In this document: piece after piece, positions 21,960 to 34,511 of the stretch
Layout of the letters: each line of letters starts with the position of its first letter
How positions within the stretch are numbered: position 1 is the stretch's first letter
DNA from: Moniliophthora roreri
Taxonomy: Eukaryota > Basidiomycota > Agaricomycetes > Agaricales > Marasmiaceae
Reading direction: 5' to 3'
Assembly: GCA_001466705.2 (NCBI GenBank)
Contig: LATX02000200.1
Span: forward strand, 806,001-870,000
Length of the DNA: 64,000 nt
The notes under the pieces: model-generated
Told to the model about the DNA's origin: nothing
Databases searched by the model: none
The model's input: only the letters and a program-made list of their open reading frames with translations
Position numbers and translations under genes: made by a program

Positions 21960-24900
21960 TCAGGACGTTGTCATCCCGTTTCTCTTCATAAATGGTGAAG
22001 ATATATTCCCGCCAGTGTCAGGCGAACCCGTCCCCGTAGTCCCTTGCGACGGAGGCATCTGGAGGAAGTCTGGCGAGAACATATCCACGCTTGTTGCATC
22101 CCCAAACATTGCCATCATATCCGCTGGCGATAAATACAAGTGCGAATTATCTCGTAGCAGATTCATATTCAAGGACCCAGTGGGGTCCATGAACCCGCCA
22201 TTGGATGGACTATCAGCTGTTTGAGGACCAAAGTGTGGTTGTTGGCTGGGAGTAGGGGCGGTTGCAGGGGCGGGGGATGCGGTAGAGTTGGTAGCGACCG
22301 GACTTTGAAAAGTCTTCGTGACATCCGGATTAAAGAAATCCGTCGGAGAAAAGGCTTCTGGACTGCTATGGTGGGATTCACCACTTTGACTAGACCGTGT
22401 GACACTGGATATCGTCTTCTTGCGAACAGGACGAATCCACGCTGGCCGCGAATTGTCCTGTGGGTTGTCTTGACGTGTTGGCTCCAGTGGAATTTGCGTC
22501 ACTACGAGTCCTAGTCAGTTTTATCCCATTCTTGTCTCATGATAGACTCACGTCGGCAGAATTCCTCGAGGAGATCACCGGAACGAAGACCGCATACATA
22601 TCGACCGCTGAACCTTCTTAACAATCCCACGCACGAACGTAAAGCGTCCAGCCCAGGTGCGATTAATGGCTGCATTGCTTCCGACTTGCAACAAAGAAGG
22701 ATAGCAACCAGAGTTCTCCCAGCCTGTGTCAATTGGTGAATAACGTGTACACCATCTTAACAGAAACTCAATGTCAGTATTGGCGAAACTTTCACAAATT
22801 GGGATTGCACTTACAGTAAGTCATCAAGCCTTTCCCAGCGATATGAACATGGGTAGCAATTATCTGCAACGCCGAATTGTGCGCTGCGATCATCGCCTCC
22901 TTCTCGGCACCAGTCTGCTTTTGCTTCTGCTCCTCGTCGATACCTCCATGCAGCCTTTCACCAACTCGTTGAGAGAATCGGTGGCGGTATATCAACATTC
23001 TGACGAAATGCTCTGCGCAATATAACCTCTCAGCTTGGGTCAACCTGATGATATCTTCGCTGGCAATCGTTTCAGCAGTCTGTGCCCAAAACGGTGGTAT
23101 ACTTCGATGAATTTCATCAAGTAAAGCTTCCTCCTCCCTCAACTCGTTAAATCCCTTCGATCCTGTTAACACTGAAGCGACTCTTCGCATGAACGGGGAT
23201 GATGCTGGTCGAGGGATGGGAACATCCAAAACAGACTCCAGAACCATCATAATCCGCAGAGAGAAAACAAACGCGCTCATTCGACATTCTGTGCCTGGAG
23301 GAGGGGTTCCAATGGCATCCTTGGTGATAAACTCATCATCCACTGACGCTGGTTCGCTTACATCACAATCCTTGAGCCTGATAACGGGTGGTCGACCAAA
23401 ATGGGCCGATAGCTGCTTATCCCAGATATACACACACCAGAACGTCCGTTTCCGCACCTCGTCTTCGATGGGATCGAATAGGTCATATGTGTCAGCGGAC
23501 CGGTGAAGACCTGCATCAATGGATATCGTGACAGCCTCCGAGAGGAGAGCGGCAGCCTTGGAGAGTCGGCCAAGGCCAACGGCATATACAGCGGCGATAA
23601 GGTCAGCTTGGATAGTGTAGAGCGTTGGTCTGTCGGCGATAGGGAGAATACGAAGGCGTCCAAGTAGCTCGAACCATTGAGTACCTGCGGAAATGCCTGT
23701 GCTGGGGTTGCCGCGTACTCTGGGATCATCGACATGTCGTGAAGCGAGGCAGCAAATAGCGACAATGAAAGTAGCGAAACCTGGTTCGCCCCATTTTAAC
23801 GGGTTGCCGTAGTCCTTTAAGTGGTTATTAAAAAAAAAAGGTTATTAAAGACATACCAATGCGACGAAGAGATAGCGACGTACAGATAGGAATGTTGGCA
23901 CGTGAAGGAACGGGAGTATGTAATATGAAGTGGAGAGGTAGCACTGTACGAGGCTGGTATACCTGTGAGGCCATAAATCGTATGCCTTACAATGAGAACA
24001 TACCTATCCATGAGATCCGGAGGTATATATGCTGTTATTAGCCTCCAGAGTGTTTGAGGGTTGATGTCCATTCGTTTCGAGGTACGGTTTGGGAACCATA
24101 GCGGCTCAGAGTGCTGAGATGCAGGGGAAGATGGAGATGCGGGAGTGGCATCCATCTTGGCCGATTTTTCGGGCGACTCTGGCACTTTCCGCTCAATTAA
24201 CGAATCGAGAAGAGGTAAGCCAGATGTTTCTCCTTGCCACCGTGTATATCCTTCGTCATCCGTGTAAAGGTAGGAATCATGGATAGAAAGGCGTGCAGTA
24301 GCATCTGCTAGTTGATCTTGACTAGCCGGACTACTGGCAGATTGCAGACCACCCATGAAAGATTGAAAGGCGGTGTAAGGGCTTGGCTTCTGTTCGTCTG
24401 GCTGAAGAGCCGGTGTGAAATGAGTGGAAGGGTTCGTTAAAGGGAAGACATGGAGGGAAGGTGGTGGAACGCCAGAAGGAAAAGTAGGGAACATGGTTGG
24501 TGCGGATGGGGGTTCGGGTAAGATGGACTTTAATGAATCCAGGGTTGCGGGGTTACCTCCAGCCGCGAACACTGCAGGAGGAATAGCTTGAATTAGTGTT
24601 TCGAGATGATGCATTCGGTCTTCGAGCGTTGCCGTTCTCCTGAATAGGTGAAGAGTTGTCATTACACTTGATAAAGAGCATAGCACTCACTTTGACTTGT
24701 GGGGATGTGTCCTCTTCCCAGGCTCTTCGAATGTGCATGGCGAGTTCGCCGCCAAACAAGCCTGGCAAGGTGTTCCTTCATCACATTTAATTCTTCGGCG
24801 ACTAGATAGAGTATTTCCTCAAAACGATGTCCTACATTTGCAAGAACTTGCTCCTGCTCACCGACATCGGTCGCATGCCCTGTGAAGCGATCAGTAAGCA

Positions 24901-25016
24901 ATAATTTCACCCTTTTCTTCACAGTACCTGCTCAGTTTGAACCTCCTTTCCTTGAGTGTAGACGAAGAGGAAGAGCCGTTCTGTTCGGCGGAATCTGAAG
25001 TTGTCACTGGCGGCAT
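21960..25016 (-). CDS. Zn2Cys6 fungal transcription factor with fungal_trans domain
   Basis: Nuclear DNA-binding regulator. The start at 25016 gives [20 protein letters not shown] and a basic lead. Splicing across 24802-24861 completes the zinc cluster [18 protein letters not shown] plus [10 protein letters not shown], which fits C-x2-C-x6-C-x5-C-x2-C-x6-C. A coiled-coil linker ([19 protein letters not shown]) and a Pro/Ser-rich region follow. The middle homology region is clear near 22,800-23,760 ([23 protein letters not shown]), then [20 protein letters not shown] near 22,600. The last exon is Ser/Pro/Thr-rich with [17 protein letters not shown] and may be an activation domain. The C-terminal exon has no ATG of its own and is best read as part of this gene. 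Target pathway unknown. Confidence 0.85.
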
Positions 25017-25633
25017 GAGAGAAGAAGTTTTTCAAGATGACTCGATGTGAAACCAAGGAAACATTTGGATCCTGACAAGCTCTGTCCTGAAGCCTATTTT
25101 AGACGCTGCCGCATTAGTACACCCGGCTCATCCTTTCTGCGGGCGTATTATAATCGATCCACCATTCCTTGTCCCTCTTCTGTGGAGTGCCTGGACTGCG
25201 CACTTGGGTCTCCATTTCTAGGACCTTTAGAAGAGAAAAAAGTATTCATTACTATTCATTTATCATAACAATCGTAAGGAATAATAGCCCAATAATTTAC
25301 GTAATGTCCTTGTGTTCTTCTGCAGCGCTGTTCCGTGTTGCTCGACGGTATAATAGTTAGTATGTGCAGCATTTGTGTATCACAGAGACCAAAGTACGTG
25401 TAGAAGGTTCCAGTCCGCGCAAGGAAAGAATAAAATTGTGGAAGATCAATAAAAAATCATGGGGGAATCCGGAGCACAGGAATACAGGTGACAAAGGGAA
25501 AGGACGGTTCAAAACCCGGATACCAAGGGCGTCAGGGTGACAGGGCAAAAAGAGGTATCAAAGGCCCCGTCAAGTGTATGTATTGTGCACGAGCAAACGC
25601 AAGCGAAGGAAAAAAAAAGACATCTAAAGCCCT
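25017..25633. other. intergenic spacer, promoter of transcription factor
   Basis: About 600 bases between the transcription-factor start and the flippase stop, both on the minus strand. No conserved frame is seen. It contains the flippase 3' untranslated region and the transcription-factor promoter. Confidence 0.45.
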
Positions 25634-28600
25634 CTACAAAGCCCGTCCCCCTTGCCACGAGATGGCACTAGCTCTCCTGTCATCAATCTGCGAATATCGC
25701 GAGGCGTCCTCATCGGGATAATACCCTTGAGAGCCCTGCGTTGGGTGCAGCTGATGAGGAGCATACTGTGAATGCGGTTGGTAAGGATCACCATCCCACA
25801 TCTCTTCATTTGCAGTAGCATAAGTCATGGCGCTGGTAGCACTAGCAGACCTCTCGGCGTGCCCGTGGTATGATAATGACTGCGGGAAGTCATGAGTGCT
25901 ATCACTATGACCGTTACTGCTCAACGGCGGACTCCTTACTCGCATCTCATACGAGCCAGGGTCATGCTGGTACTGATTAGTACCACTGAGACGTCTCACC
26001 AAACCCGCAGCTGGCCCTGACGGCAGCTGTAATATGTTAGAATCTGGGGAACGTATATGTGGAGGTGGTGGACTTGGCATAGGTCCAGGGGAAGAGGGTG
26101 CGGTTCTAGTAGTGGCAATACTGCCACGTCGGCTGGGAGGAGGCGGTGTTGACGTGACCGTGCCATCTGGGTATCGGTATCGAGGCGAAGGCATCGGTGA
26201 AGGAGGTGGTATATCAGATACGGAATAATAGGATGCTCGTTGTCCAGGTGATGAAGGCGACAGTGATCTGTTATACGCTGTCGGAGGGCCAAGGCGTTGT
26301 TGAGGATGTGATGCGTATTGAGCAGACTCTTGGTCTGGGTGAACATAGGCTTCACTCATGGGTGGTGTATCCACGTAGGAATGGGGCACATGAGGTGGTG
26401 CGTAACCGTTTCCAGGACTACTCGACATCGCCGGTTCGTACGGATTGTTGAGAGAAGCTTCGGATACGGAACGATTGTGAGCCTGATGGAACATTGGAGC
26501 AGCTTCCAGATTGCTAGCACTGGCCTTCTGCATCCGCCGATCCTTCCTATGGCGAATACCAAGCTGGTCTTTAAGGTTCCCGGCTACCCACGCTTCCCGT
26601 ACAATTTCTTTGTCCAACGGGAAGTAAGCTGTTGAAATGAACTTGCAGATGAAGCGAGGAGCTAAATGACCGACATTAGAGTAATGCACAGCAGGAGCAA
26701 AACGTTAACTCGCCAAGCGCGACCACGGCAGCAAAGATAGTAGTTGTCCAGAACGTCAATTCCCCAAAAAGGATGATGACTTCATCGATGAAGTCTGCAC
26801 TAAAGAAGAAAGAATATACTGCAATCCACCCGAGCATGACAAGGGTAGAACCGAAGACGATGATCCATGTTATGACAGTCCAGCTACAGAGAGAGTGAGA
26901 AGGTTGGTTGATGAAGTCAGAGCGCAAAGTACGTACTAATTTGTGTTCATTCCAACAAACGTATTAGCGGCAAAGATTGCAGCGACTGAAACCGTCGTCC
27001 CAAATTCAGATAAAGATTCGAGTCCCTTTCCGTTCCAGGATGCTGTTAGACCGAGAGTCCAAACGAGGAATGGTATGAAGAACACGACTGCAGACTGATA
27101 AAGACCGTCCAACATGTACGTCCAGAACTTCGCACGAGTGTACTCGAGACCGCGAATGCCGCGGATGTACAATTGCGGGAAAGCGAGCGCCGCTTTTGCA
27201 TTGATATCCTGATCGAAAGCTGTTGATGCCGATTAGCGGCTACCAAGTGTGAACAGACGAGTCGTTCACTTACCTCCCATAACAATGACCGGCAGCGACG
27301 TGAATACGAGGTTATACAACAGGATGAATGTGTACTGATACAAGTACGTCGCGTCGAAACTGGAGCGGAAAATTGGTATCGAACTGACACCTACAACTGA
27401 AACTTACTTGTTGAATGGAAGATACCAGAACATCGCGAAGGTCCATATGACATTCTGTAGACAATAATTTAGCACTATAAGCTATTCAACGCAGCGGCGC
27501 ATACGAACCTTGTAAAAGAAATTGCTATGCATGTCAGCCACACGTTGATAAGACCATCGACCATGGACGAGGAGGAGCTTTGTCAAGAAACGGAACTGCC
27601 CAAACGCATAATCGGCAGACATCGCAGCTTGTGAGCCCTCAAGACCGAAAAGCCCACAACCGATGTTTGCCTCCTGGATCATCGCGACATCATTGGCACC
27701 GTCGCCAATGGAGAGTGTCATGGCATTCCTGCCTTCCTTGACCTGAGAGAAAGGTATTAAGAGGGGACACACGGCTGTACGAGGAACGGTGCAACTAACC
27801 AACTTGACTGTCAGAGCCTTTTGGGCGGGGGAAACACGGCAGCATATGACTGTTTCGCATTGTGTACCCAAATTCAGAAACATACTTTTTAACTCGGGGT
27901 CAAGGGCATATCGCAAAGTGTCACCGTCAATGACCACAGCGAATGCCGCCTGGGCGCCGGGAACGAAACCTCGTTTGCGAATGTCCCACGTAGGAGGACC
28001 GAGGACTGAAGCTATCTTATTCAAAGCCGCCTCGATCTGAGACCGCGCTTGCTCTGCCGAATCTGCAGATAGAATCATAACGTCCATATCGTTCTTGAGG
28101 AGATTACAGCTATAGCCAATCTCGATTGCAGTCTGAAGTTTATCACCTTTGAAAATCCATTAATGAAAAGTTAACAATAATCAGAGATCGACTTCAGAAC
28201 TCACCCGTCAGGATCCACAACTTGATGCCGGCCTTGTGCAAGGTTTCAATGGCTTCTGGAACACCCTCCTGTAACTTGTCCTCTAACGCAGTAGCTCCCA
28301 GAATTAGTAGAGAATGCTCGATGAGCTCGTTGGCTTTGTCAATTTCCTCGTCCCGGTTCTCGATAGCGTTCGTGGCGGCATCGTAAGTGCGTGACCAGAC
28401 CATATATTCATCCTCGTCCAACACCCTATACGCTATGCAGAGTGTCCGTAATCCACCATTAGCAAATGCCTCCATGTCTTTGTTTGTCCTTTCCTTGAGC
28501 GTTGTGTCGTGATCTTTCGCCAGCCTTGCATAGATGACACTATCCGCACCCTTAGTGTACAGGACCAACTTTCCATCGGGCGTGCGAACGACAACGCTCA

Positions 28601-31219
28601 TCCGTTTCCTGGTTGAGTTGAATTCCAATACCTTCAAGACTTCATACCTCTCCTTCTGGCCCATAACTTCAATATCAACACCATCCTTTGTCTTGCCCAC
28701 GAATGGAAACCCAACATCCCGAGCGGCAGCCACGAGAGCTGCTTCGTCGGGTGATTCGGCCTTGTACTCTAGGTGGAAAGGTTCGTGTTGCGGATCAGGT
28801 CGATCCGCTAGCACGGTATGACAAACAGCCAAAGCCCTGAAGAACGCAATGATCTTGCTCCTCTGCTCACCCTGTCTATCTGCGAGATCCTCTGCCAACT
28901 TTGGAGAGATCAGGGTCAACTTCTCTGGCTGCAGATATCGATTCTTGAACGTCCGCTCCATGATACCGATCATTTGCCGCTTGAACGATGCCAGCTTCTC
29001 GCTGAGCTCAGCGGGGTCGTCAGAACTGTTGCCCTCCCGTTTCGCCGCACCGCGCTGAGCCTCAGTGATTCCTTCACCATAAGCAACACCGTTGATAGAG
29101 CACTTCTGGAACTCCATAACATTCTGCGTAAGAGTGCCAGTCTTGTCCGAGAAGATGTATTCGATCTGACCGAGATCGTCAGAGATATTCCATGTCTTGG
29201 GAACACACGGTGTATCGTAGGGTTCGTAGTACATGTCAATATCTTGAGAGATGAAGTATGCCTGGATAGTCTTCACGATTTCGATGGAGATATAGAGGGA
29301 GATGGGGACGATGTTTTGGAATGCGATCAGACATGATCTAGACGGGATTCAGTCATAGTGTGATAAAAGGGAAAGAAGAGACATACACGAAAGTGATAAT
29401 AGCATTTGCGATGACACTACTCGTGGGAGTCGAGCCTGCTTCAAATAGTTTGGCGCTCGTTCCAGTTTTACCCTCCTCGATACCGTTATTAATCGCCGCG
29501 ATAAGACACATGACGAGCAAGACGCCAAAGTTGACAATGACGTTGAAGTTGGTCTCCTTTTCGATCTTACTTCGTTTCGATGGCGTGTCACCACCATTCA
29601 ACATAATTTTAGTATCGGAGCCGGTGAAGACGACGAGACCAATAACCCATTCCGTATTGCGCAGTGCGCAACCGCGAAGTAAGAACTCGTTAATGGTAAC
29701 AGGCTCTTGCTTTCGCTCCCCAGTGATACTGTCCTTATATCGGAGGACACCGTGGTAAAGATAGAGATTCTGATGTGGTGGTTCAGAGTCGAGGTAGAAA
29801 GACGCGCGTTCGAGATCATCTTCCGAGGAGATGTTCATGGTCCCTTTGACGGCTTTACGCGGTTTGAGGTTTGTTTCACCATCCAAATTCTTCGTCTCCA
29901 GATAGCACATACCGTCCGGATCGGAAGTAGCGAGCACGACGATATCCGCTGGCACCTGTTCATTATCCCTGAGCAGAACGATATCTCCAACTTCAAGTTT
30001 CTTCCACAATGTTCTTTCCCAAACCATCGTCCCATGAGAATTCTTTCGATAGTCGACGACGCCCCCCAGACTTGTTCGGGATTGGTCGTTCACTTGAAAG
30101 CTGGACATGGACCCAAACTGACCCCACTCATTGGAACGACCAGCTATCTTTGTAGATGTTTCCGAGAGCGATGTTATTGAAGCATCGTTCGGGGGGTAAC
30201 TGTGCGAGTCGATGCTCTGAATGTCCTCTAGTCTCCTGCCACCTGCACCCATAGGTAAGTCAAAGCTGCTGGAATTGGTCGGGTCTGTGAGAACACTTTG
30301 AGAGGTGTTATTGTTCCGGTTGAGCATGATTCGCATCCCGTGTCCCGCTTCTCCTGCTTCTCTGTCGCGCAGCTTTCGGACTCCCTTTGTAACTTTGCGG
30401 GGATGGGGTACACCAGTTAGCTTCTCCCACCACGAGCGGGGATCTTTGGGCTGGTTTACATTTCGAAATGATCCTCCGAGGCGAGTGACGGCCGACGTGT
30501 TAACTTCTTCATCGAGCGTGGCTCGGCGGTAGTCTTCCACGGCATCTTTGATGGCAGTGACAGTAAGGATGAATGCGAGAGGCATGACAGCGATGGCACC
30601 AGTGGCTGCTCCGAAGACAGGGAAAACTAGATATCCATGTGGGTTGGGGCTCTTTGAAATTGAAAGTAAAACGTACGCTGCAGCACAACCAATGTAAGGA
30701 AGAACATGTTGGCAACACTAAATAACAGACGTCAATTGAGATACGGCAATCGAGATTGCGCACTGACCGACGAAACTGCTCATAAAGATTCTTTGGGATA
30801 AACGTGAGAATGGTATACTCTTTCACGATGAATGTGAGATCGACGTGTATAGCAGTAGTGATACAGCACTCACTAGTCGTCCTGACTTTATTCCTCTCAT
30901 ACCGCGCTATCGGTTCTCCGTTATTGTCAACCTCTAGGTGCGCCAGGGGATGATTGACATAGACATTCCGCCTCTCTCCAGGAATTTCTGTAGGGGCTGA
31001 ACCTGAAGCCGTAGATTCCGGTTGCTTCTTCTCGCTGGCTCTACGGAAGAATCCCTTTCTTCTTCGTTTTTTCCTTCGCTCCGCCCTCTGCTCTGACCGA
31101 ATAGACTCTGCAATGGCCGAAGCAGCAGTCCTGACAGTCCTGAGCCTCAGCTCGGGGTCAATTGTTTCGTCCTCGCTGTCAGAATCCCTTGTATTTGTTG
31201 AGCGCTTTAGAAGAGACAT
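25634..31219 (-). CDS. P4-type ATPase, Dnf-like phospholipid flippase
   Basis: Moves phospholipids from the outer to the cytosolic leaflet, normally with a Cdc50-type partner. The start at 31219 gives MSLLKRSTNTRDSDSEDETI and a long basic cytosolic N-terminus. Key motifs run in order on the minus strand: YTILTFIPKNLYEQFRR, PISLYISIE (P4 signature, about 29,285), FSDKTGTLTQN with the phosphorylated Asp codon at 29145-29147, the nucleotide-binding block with KAESPDEAALVAAARDVGF, and GDGANDVAMIQEANIGCG near 27,690. Ten-helix architecture fits the length of 5.6 kb with many short introns. REAWVAGNLKDQLGIRHRKD and a roughly 300-residue Pro/Ser/Tyr-rich cytosolic tail (25634-26600) match basidiomycete Dnf1/2-type enzymes. 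All catalytic motifs are intact. Confidence 0.93.
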
Positions 31220-31640
31220 GGTGCAACGAAGGGTATCCGGTTTGAACAGAAATACCGAGAACCAGCACGGCGAAAATTAGACTGAAGCAGGAAGGAGAAG
31301 GATGCCGTAGGGCGCTGCTGTGCACAGTATGCAGCTGGTATGCAGAGCCTTGCCTGACTGACTGGATTTGGTTTCAGCACACAAATAATGTATTGCTTAG
31401 TCAGGCATCAGGCTCTACATGATCGTACTTGGCTTTACTTCTTTCAGACGTTCGATACTACATTCTTCTATGTTTAAACTTTCCTTCGTCCTCTATTTTT
31501 CAACATGGCATGCATACCAAATTTTTTTCGTCTTACTCCATCCGCAGCTAGCAAAGCAGTGCCTCTAAATTAATCCGTCGCAAGTCCATCGCGACTCGGA
31601 GCAAGCAATTGCAAAGTGTGTCTTGGCGTCTCGTCTCCTA
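31220..31640. promoter_or_regulatory. upstream region of flippase
   Basis: Promoter-side sequence of the flippase with C/T-rich and AT-rich tracts. No coding exon was recognised. Confidence 0.4.
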
Positions 31641-31931
31641 ATGGCCAAACAGTCACCAGTCGACGTCGCGGAACTTGCCTTGGGACATCATTTTTCTGTA
31701 AGTGGTCCCGCAATTGTGCTGGTGAAAACATCTGTGATCATGATTGGATGATGTGGTCGTTATGCCATTTAGGACTTCCCGGTCGTGGGCTATGCGTCAA
31801 CGCCAGCAAAACAGGCTTCAAGATGCAGATGCGCAGGTACTAAACCGATCGAAACAACGTTGTTACAAGCATCCGAATGGCCCCCGTTCTCGTCAAGCAT
31901 GCCTCGTCATACATCCCAGGAGTCACCGTAA
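31641..31931 (+). CDS. possible small spliced gene, unrecognised
   Basis: An ATG at 31641 opens a 19-codon exon (MAKQSPVDVAELALGHHFS) that ends at a GTAAGT donor. A 75-base intron (31698-31772, ending TTTAG) leads in phase to DFPVVGYASTPAKQASRCRC and a stop at 31929-31931, giving 71 residues. No family is recognised and the second exon is compositionally unremarkable. It sits at the edge of the repeat island and may be a relic or chance frame. Confidence 0.2.
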
Positions 31932-32043
31932 TTAGATCATTCAATGAACGCTGAAGGCGATGAAACAAATTTGATGCCGCCACGGCTGCAGTGGAGATTC
32001 GTATCTATATTGCAAGTTTAATGAGAAGCCTCCGGCGCTGCGT

Positions 32044-32692
32044 CACTCGAGTATGTCGCGGTATATATATAACAGGAAACCGATTGAAGAGGTTATAATG
32101 CAAGGGACGAGCTCTACGACCAATACCCATTCATCATTCTGCACCGGGCTCTTGGCTTCGCCGAACATTGGCCCACCTGGAGTACTAAATATGTACACTA
32201 ATTTACCAGTACCGGGATCTATAGCGAGTTCAACGTTGTCTCACCGCAGGATTTAGGGCATTACTCGTAAAAGTTCGGACTCTACGATCCGGATCTTCGC
32301 AATAGTCTCGGAGCTCCTTGTGTGTTTCAAGCTGTACGAACCCAGAAATAGGGGCCTGCGCACGGTGCTTTTGGTTCAGCGGTGTGGTTATCTTCAACGG
32401 ATTTTGAGGATTCCTATCATAGATATCTAGGGATTTTGCGACTGCTTGCGAGTAACTCGGGGAGACTAGGAGCTACGAGGTCGATGACGCCAGCGAAAAG
32501 GGTTGTTCTGGCTTCTTCCGAGGTTGCCTGACCTGATTGATTGTCGATTTGTAGCCTGGTTTCAGCCACAAACCTTCTTGAATAATTATATAATGACTCA
32601 ACGTTCAACATACCGGATTTCTCGTCACTTATCCCGATAACGGGTTCTCGAAGATAAGAACTCAATGATTTGTCAACAATCCAAGCCTTCAT
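32044..32692 (-). pseudogene. possible gene relic of unknown family
   Basis: From 32692 the minus strand reads MKAWIVDKSLSSYLREPVIG and, further on, TRLQIDNQSGQATSEEARTT and LFAGVIDLVAPSLPELLASS up to a stop at 32417. After a frame change, text resumes as ELAIDPGTGKLVYIFSTPGG and EWVLVVELVPCII, ending at 32044. The amino-acid composition looks like once-translated sequence, but no splice model I tried joins the two blocks cleanly, so it is either broken or lacks an identified intron. No family recognised. Confidence 0.35.
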
Positions 32693-32728
32693 CCAGAATC
32701 ACGCGCAATACGTTGTCTTGGTATAGAT

Positions 32729-32785
32729 ATGCTGTTCCGTTTGTACATTTATTCAGACAGCGAGATTTTTTGGAAACAGCGAGAT
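32729..32785 (+). repeat. 57-bp repeat shared with the palindrome arms
   Basis: Begins ATGCTGTTCCGTTTGTACAT and matches 39258-39314 (and, inverted, 38936-38992) except for a one-base indel near the end. It is probably the edge of a dispersed element. Confidence 0.75.
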
Positions 32786-33345
32786 AATTGGGTATATCGA
32801 TTCCGCAATTCTTTCAATTTCAATTTTCAAGCTCATCTCTGTTAGGCAGTCACTAGATAACCTGGCTCATAACTATTCTAAACAAAATCAGCTGCCAATA
32901 CAATCTGGCATGCTTTTAGCACCAACAAAGACACTTCTGACAATAACTTCGTTGAATATTCATTACGAACTATCCCTGGCCACATTAACTTCATGTCTAT
33001 ACAGGTCATGCCACCCAAGGTTATCAGGTTCATCTCAATCTGGGAATCATGTCAGCCAACACCAGCATTTGGGGACTCTTATGGAAGGCCAGTGGTTATT
33101 CTTAATGTCATTCAACTGAGCTTCAATTCTCTCCTTTAGGAAAAGGCCCACGTGTGCTGTCAGCAACTTTAGGCCAGCTGAGCAGAACACACGAAAAGAA
33201 GGACCTCCTGTGAATTGCTGCATCAGGTTCACTACAAACTCTTCTGCAGGCGATCTAAACTTATTGAGCCGATTTGTGCAGTGGTGTTGCAGCTCTGAGC
33301 TTAGCCTGTGGAAGAGTTAGTAAGAGAAGAATATTGAGAAGAAAA

Positions 33346-33440
33346 CGTTTAGGCATCCTGGAAGACAGCAACAATAAAGAGTATTAAATATTAAGGTGAA
33401 TCTTTATAACAGAGATGGGCAGGTCAACAGGATCTAGTGA
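33346..33440 (+). repeat. 95-bp direct repeat, copy 1
   Basis: Starts CGTTTAGGCATCCTGGAAGA and ends CAACAGGATCTAGTGA. It differs from copy 2 at about three positions (GCAAC versus GTGAC, GGTGA versus GGCGA). Possibly part of a long terminal repeat or an internal duplication. Confidence 0.8.
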
Positions 33441-34416
33441 ACCTTTGCACTGCCCTGCCACAGTTAAAATCCATATCCATTAAGGCCTAGGTTCTGATTA
33501 TCTCATATGCCTGGCAAAACACATCGTTTCTTGCTCTGCCTGTCGATAGAAAGATAGTGGGTGCTGCTGGTATGGCCCCTACCCTGATTATTTCATGAAA
33601 TTTCGTTTTCCAGATTTCAGAAGCAAGGAGAGGATAAAGCAAAGGTTCACAGTCAGCAACTGCAATGGCCTTCAGGGTTGGTGAAATGGTTAACTCCTGG
33701 AGGAAGGTTCAACTATGATCCAGCTCAGTGAAGAAAATTAGTGAAAGATGCTGCACCCCAAGGAGGTGAGTCAAGGATGGTTTGTAACTAATTAGCCAGG
33801 ATGGTTGTTGTCCTTCCTCCACATTGACAGCCACATGCGAAACACCATTCCATGATTCACACACGTCTTCCGCTTGCAGCCTCAAAAACCGTCACCTGTT
33901 CCAGGCATCACCTGCCCTGCAAAATGTAGTCCTCAGCCAATCGTGAACCATTGAGGTCTCTTTTGGTTTCAGAAAAAGAGTGTAATGGCTATGAAAACTC
34001 TGGAGCATGGGAAAAGTAGTAGTGCAAATCGTGTGATAAATGAGAGAGTGCATAGTAATGTCTAAGTGTAACTGCTGGACAGTTCCTGTCGTGAAATAGT
34101 GGTTTTGGTCATCAAACAACGATAGCCCCTGTTACATGTCTTTGATCAGTTTTACCAGGTGACATGCACTCCACTGGTTAATACACATTTTACCTTATAT
34201 TTCACCTCTTATTCTGTTTCATATCTTAGTATTTATATGTGTACACTCAGTATTACTATGAATAATCAACAGCACTTGTGTACTCTTTCTCTGTGTGCAC
34301 CTCAGTCTCATCTCTCTGAAATAGCGCTGCTGTGACAGATATCATAAGGAATCCAGATTGGTAGCTTCTGAGATCACTTTGGAGCTGGGGCTTTTGAGAA
34401 AGAAGCAAGGCACAAG

Positions 34417-34511
34417 CGTTTAGGCATCCTGGAAGACAGTGACAATAAAGAGTATTAAATATTAAGGCGAATCTTTATAACAGAGATGGGCAGGTCAACA
34501 GGATCTAGTGA
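34417..34511 (+). repeat. 95-bp direct repeat, copy 2
   Basis: Near-identical to 33346-33440 in the same orientation, 1,071 bases downstream. Confidence 0.8.
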
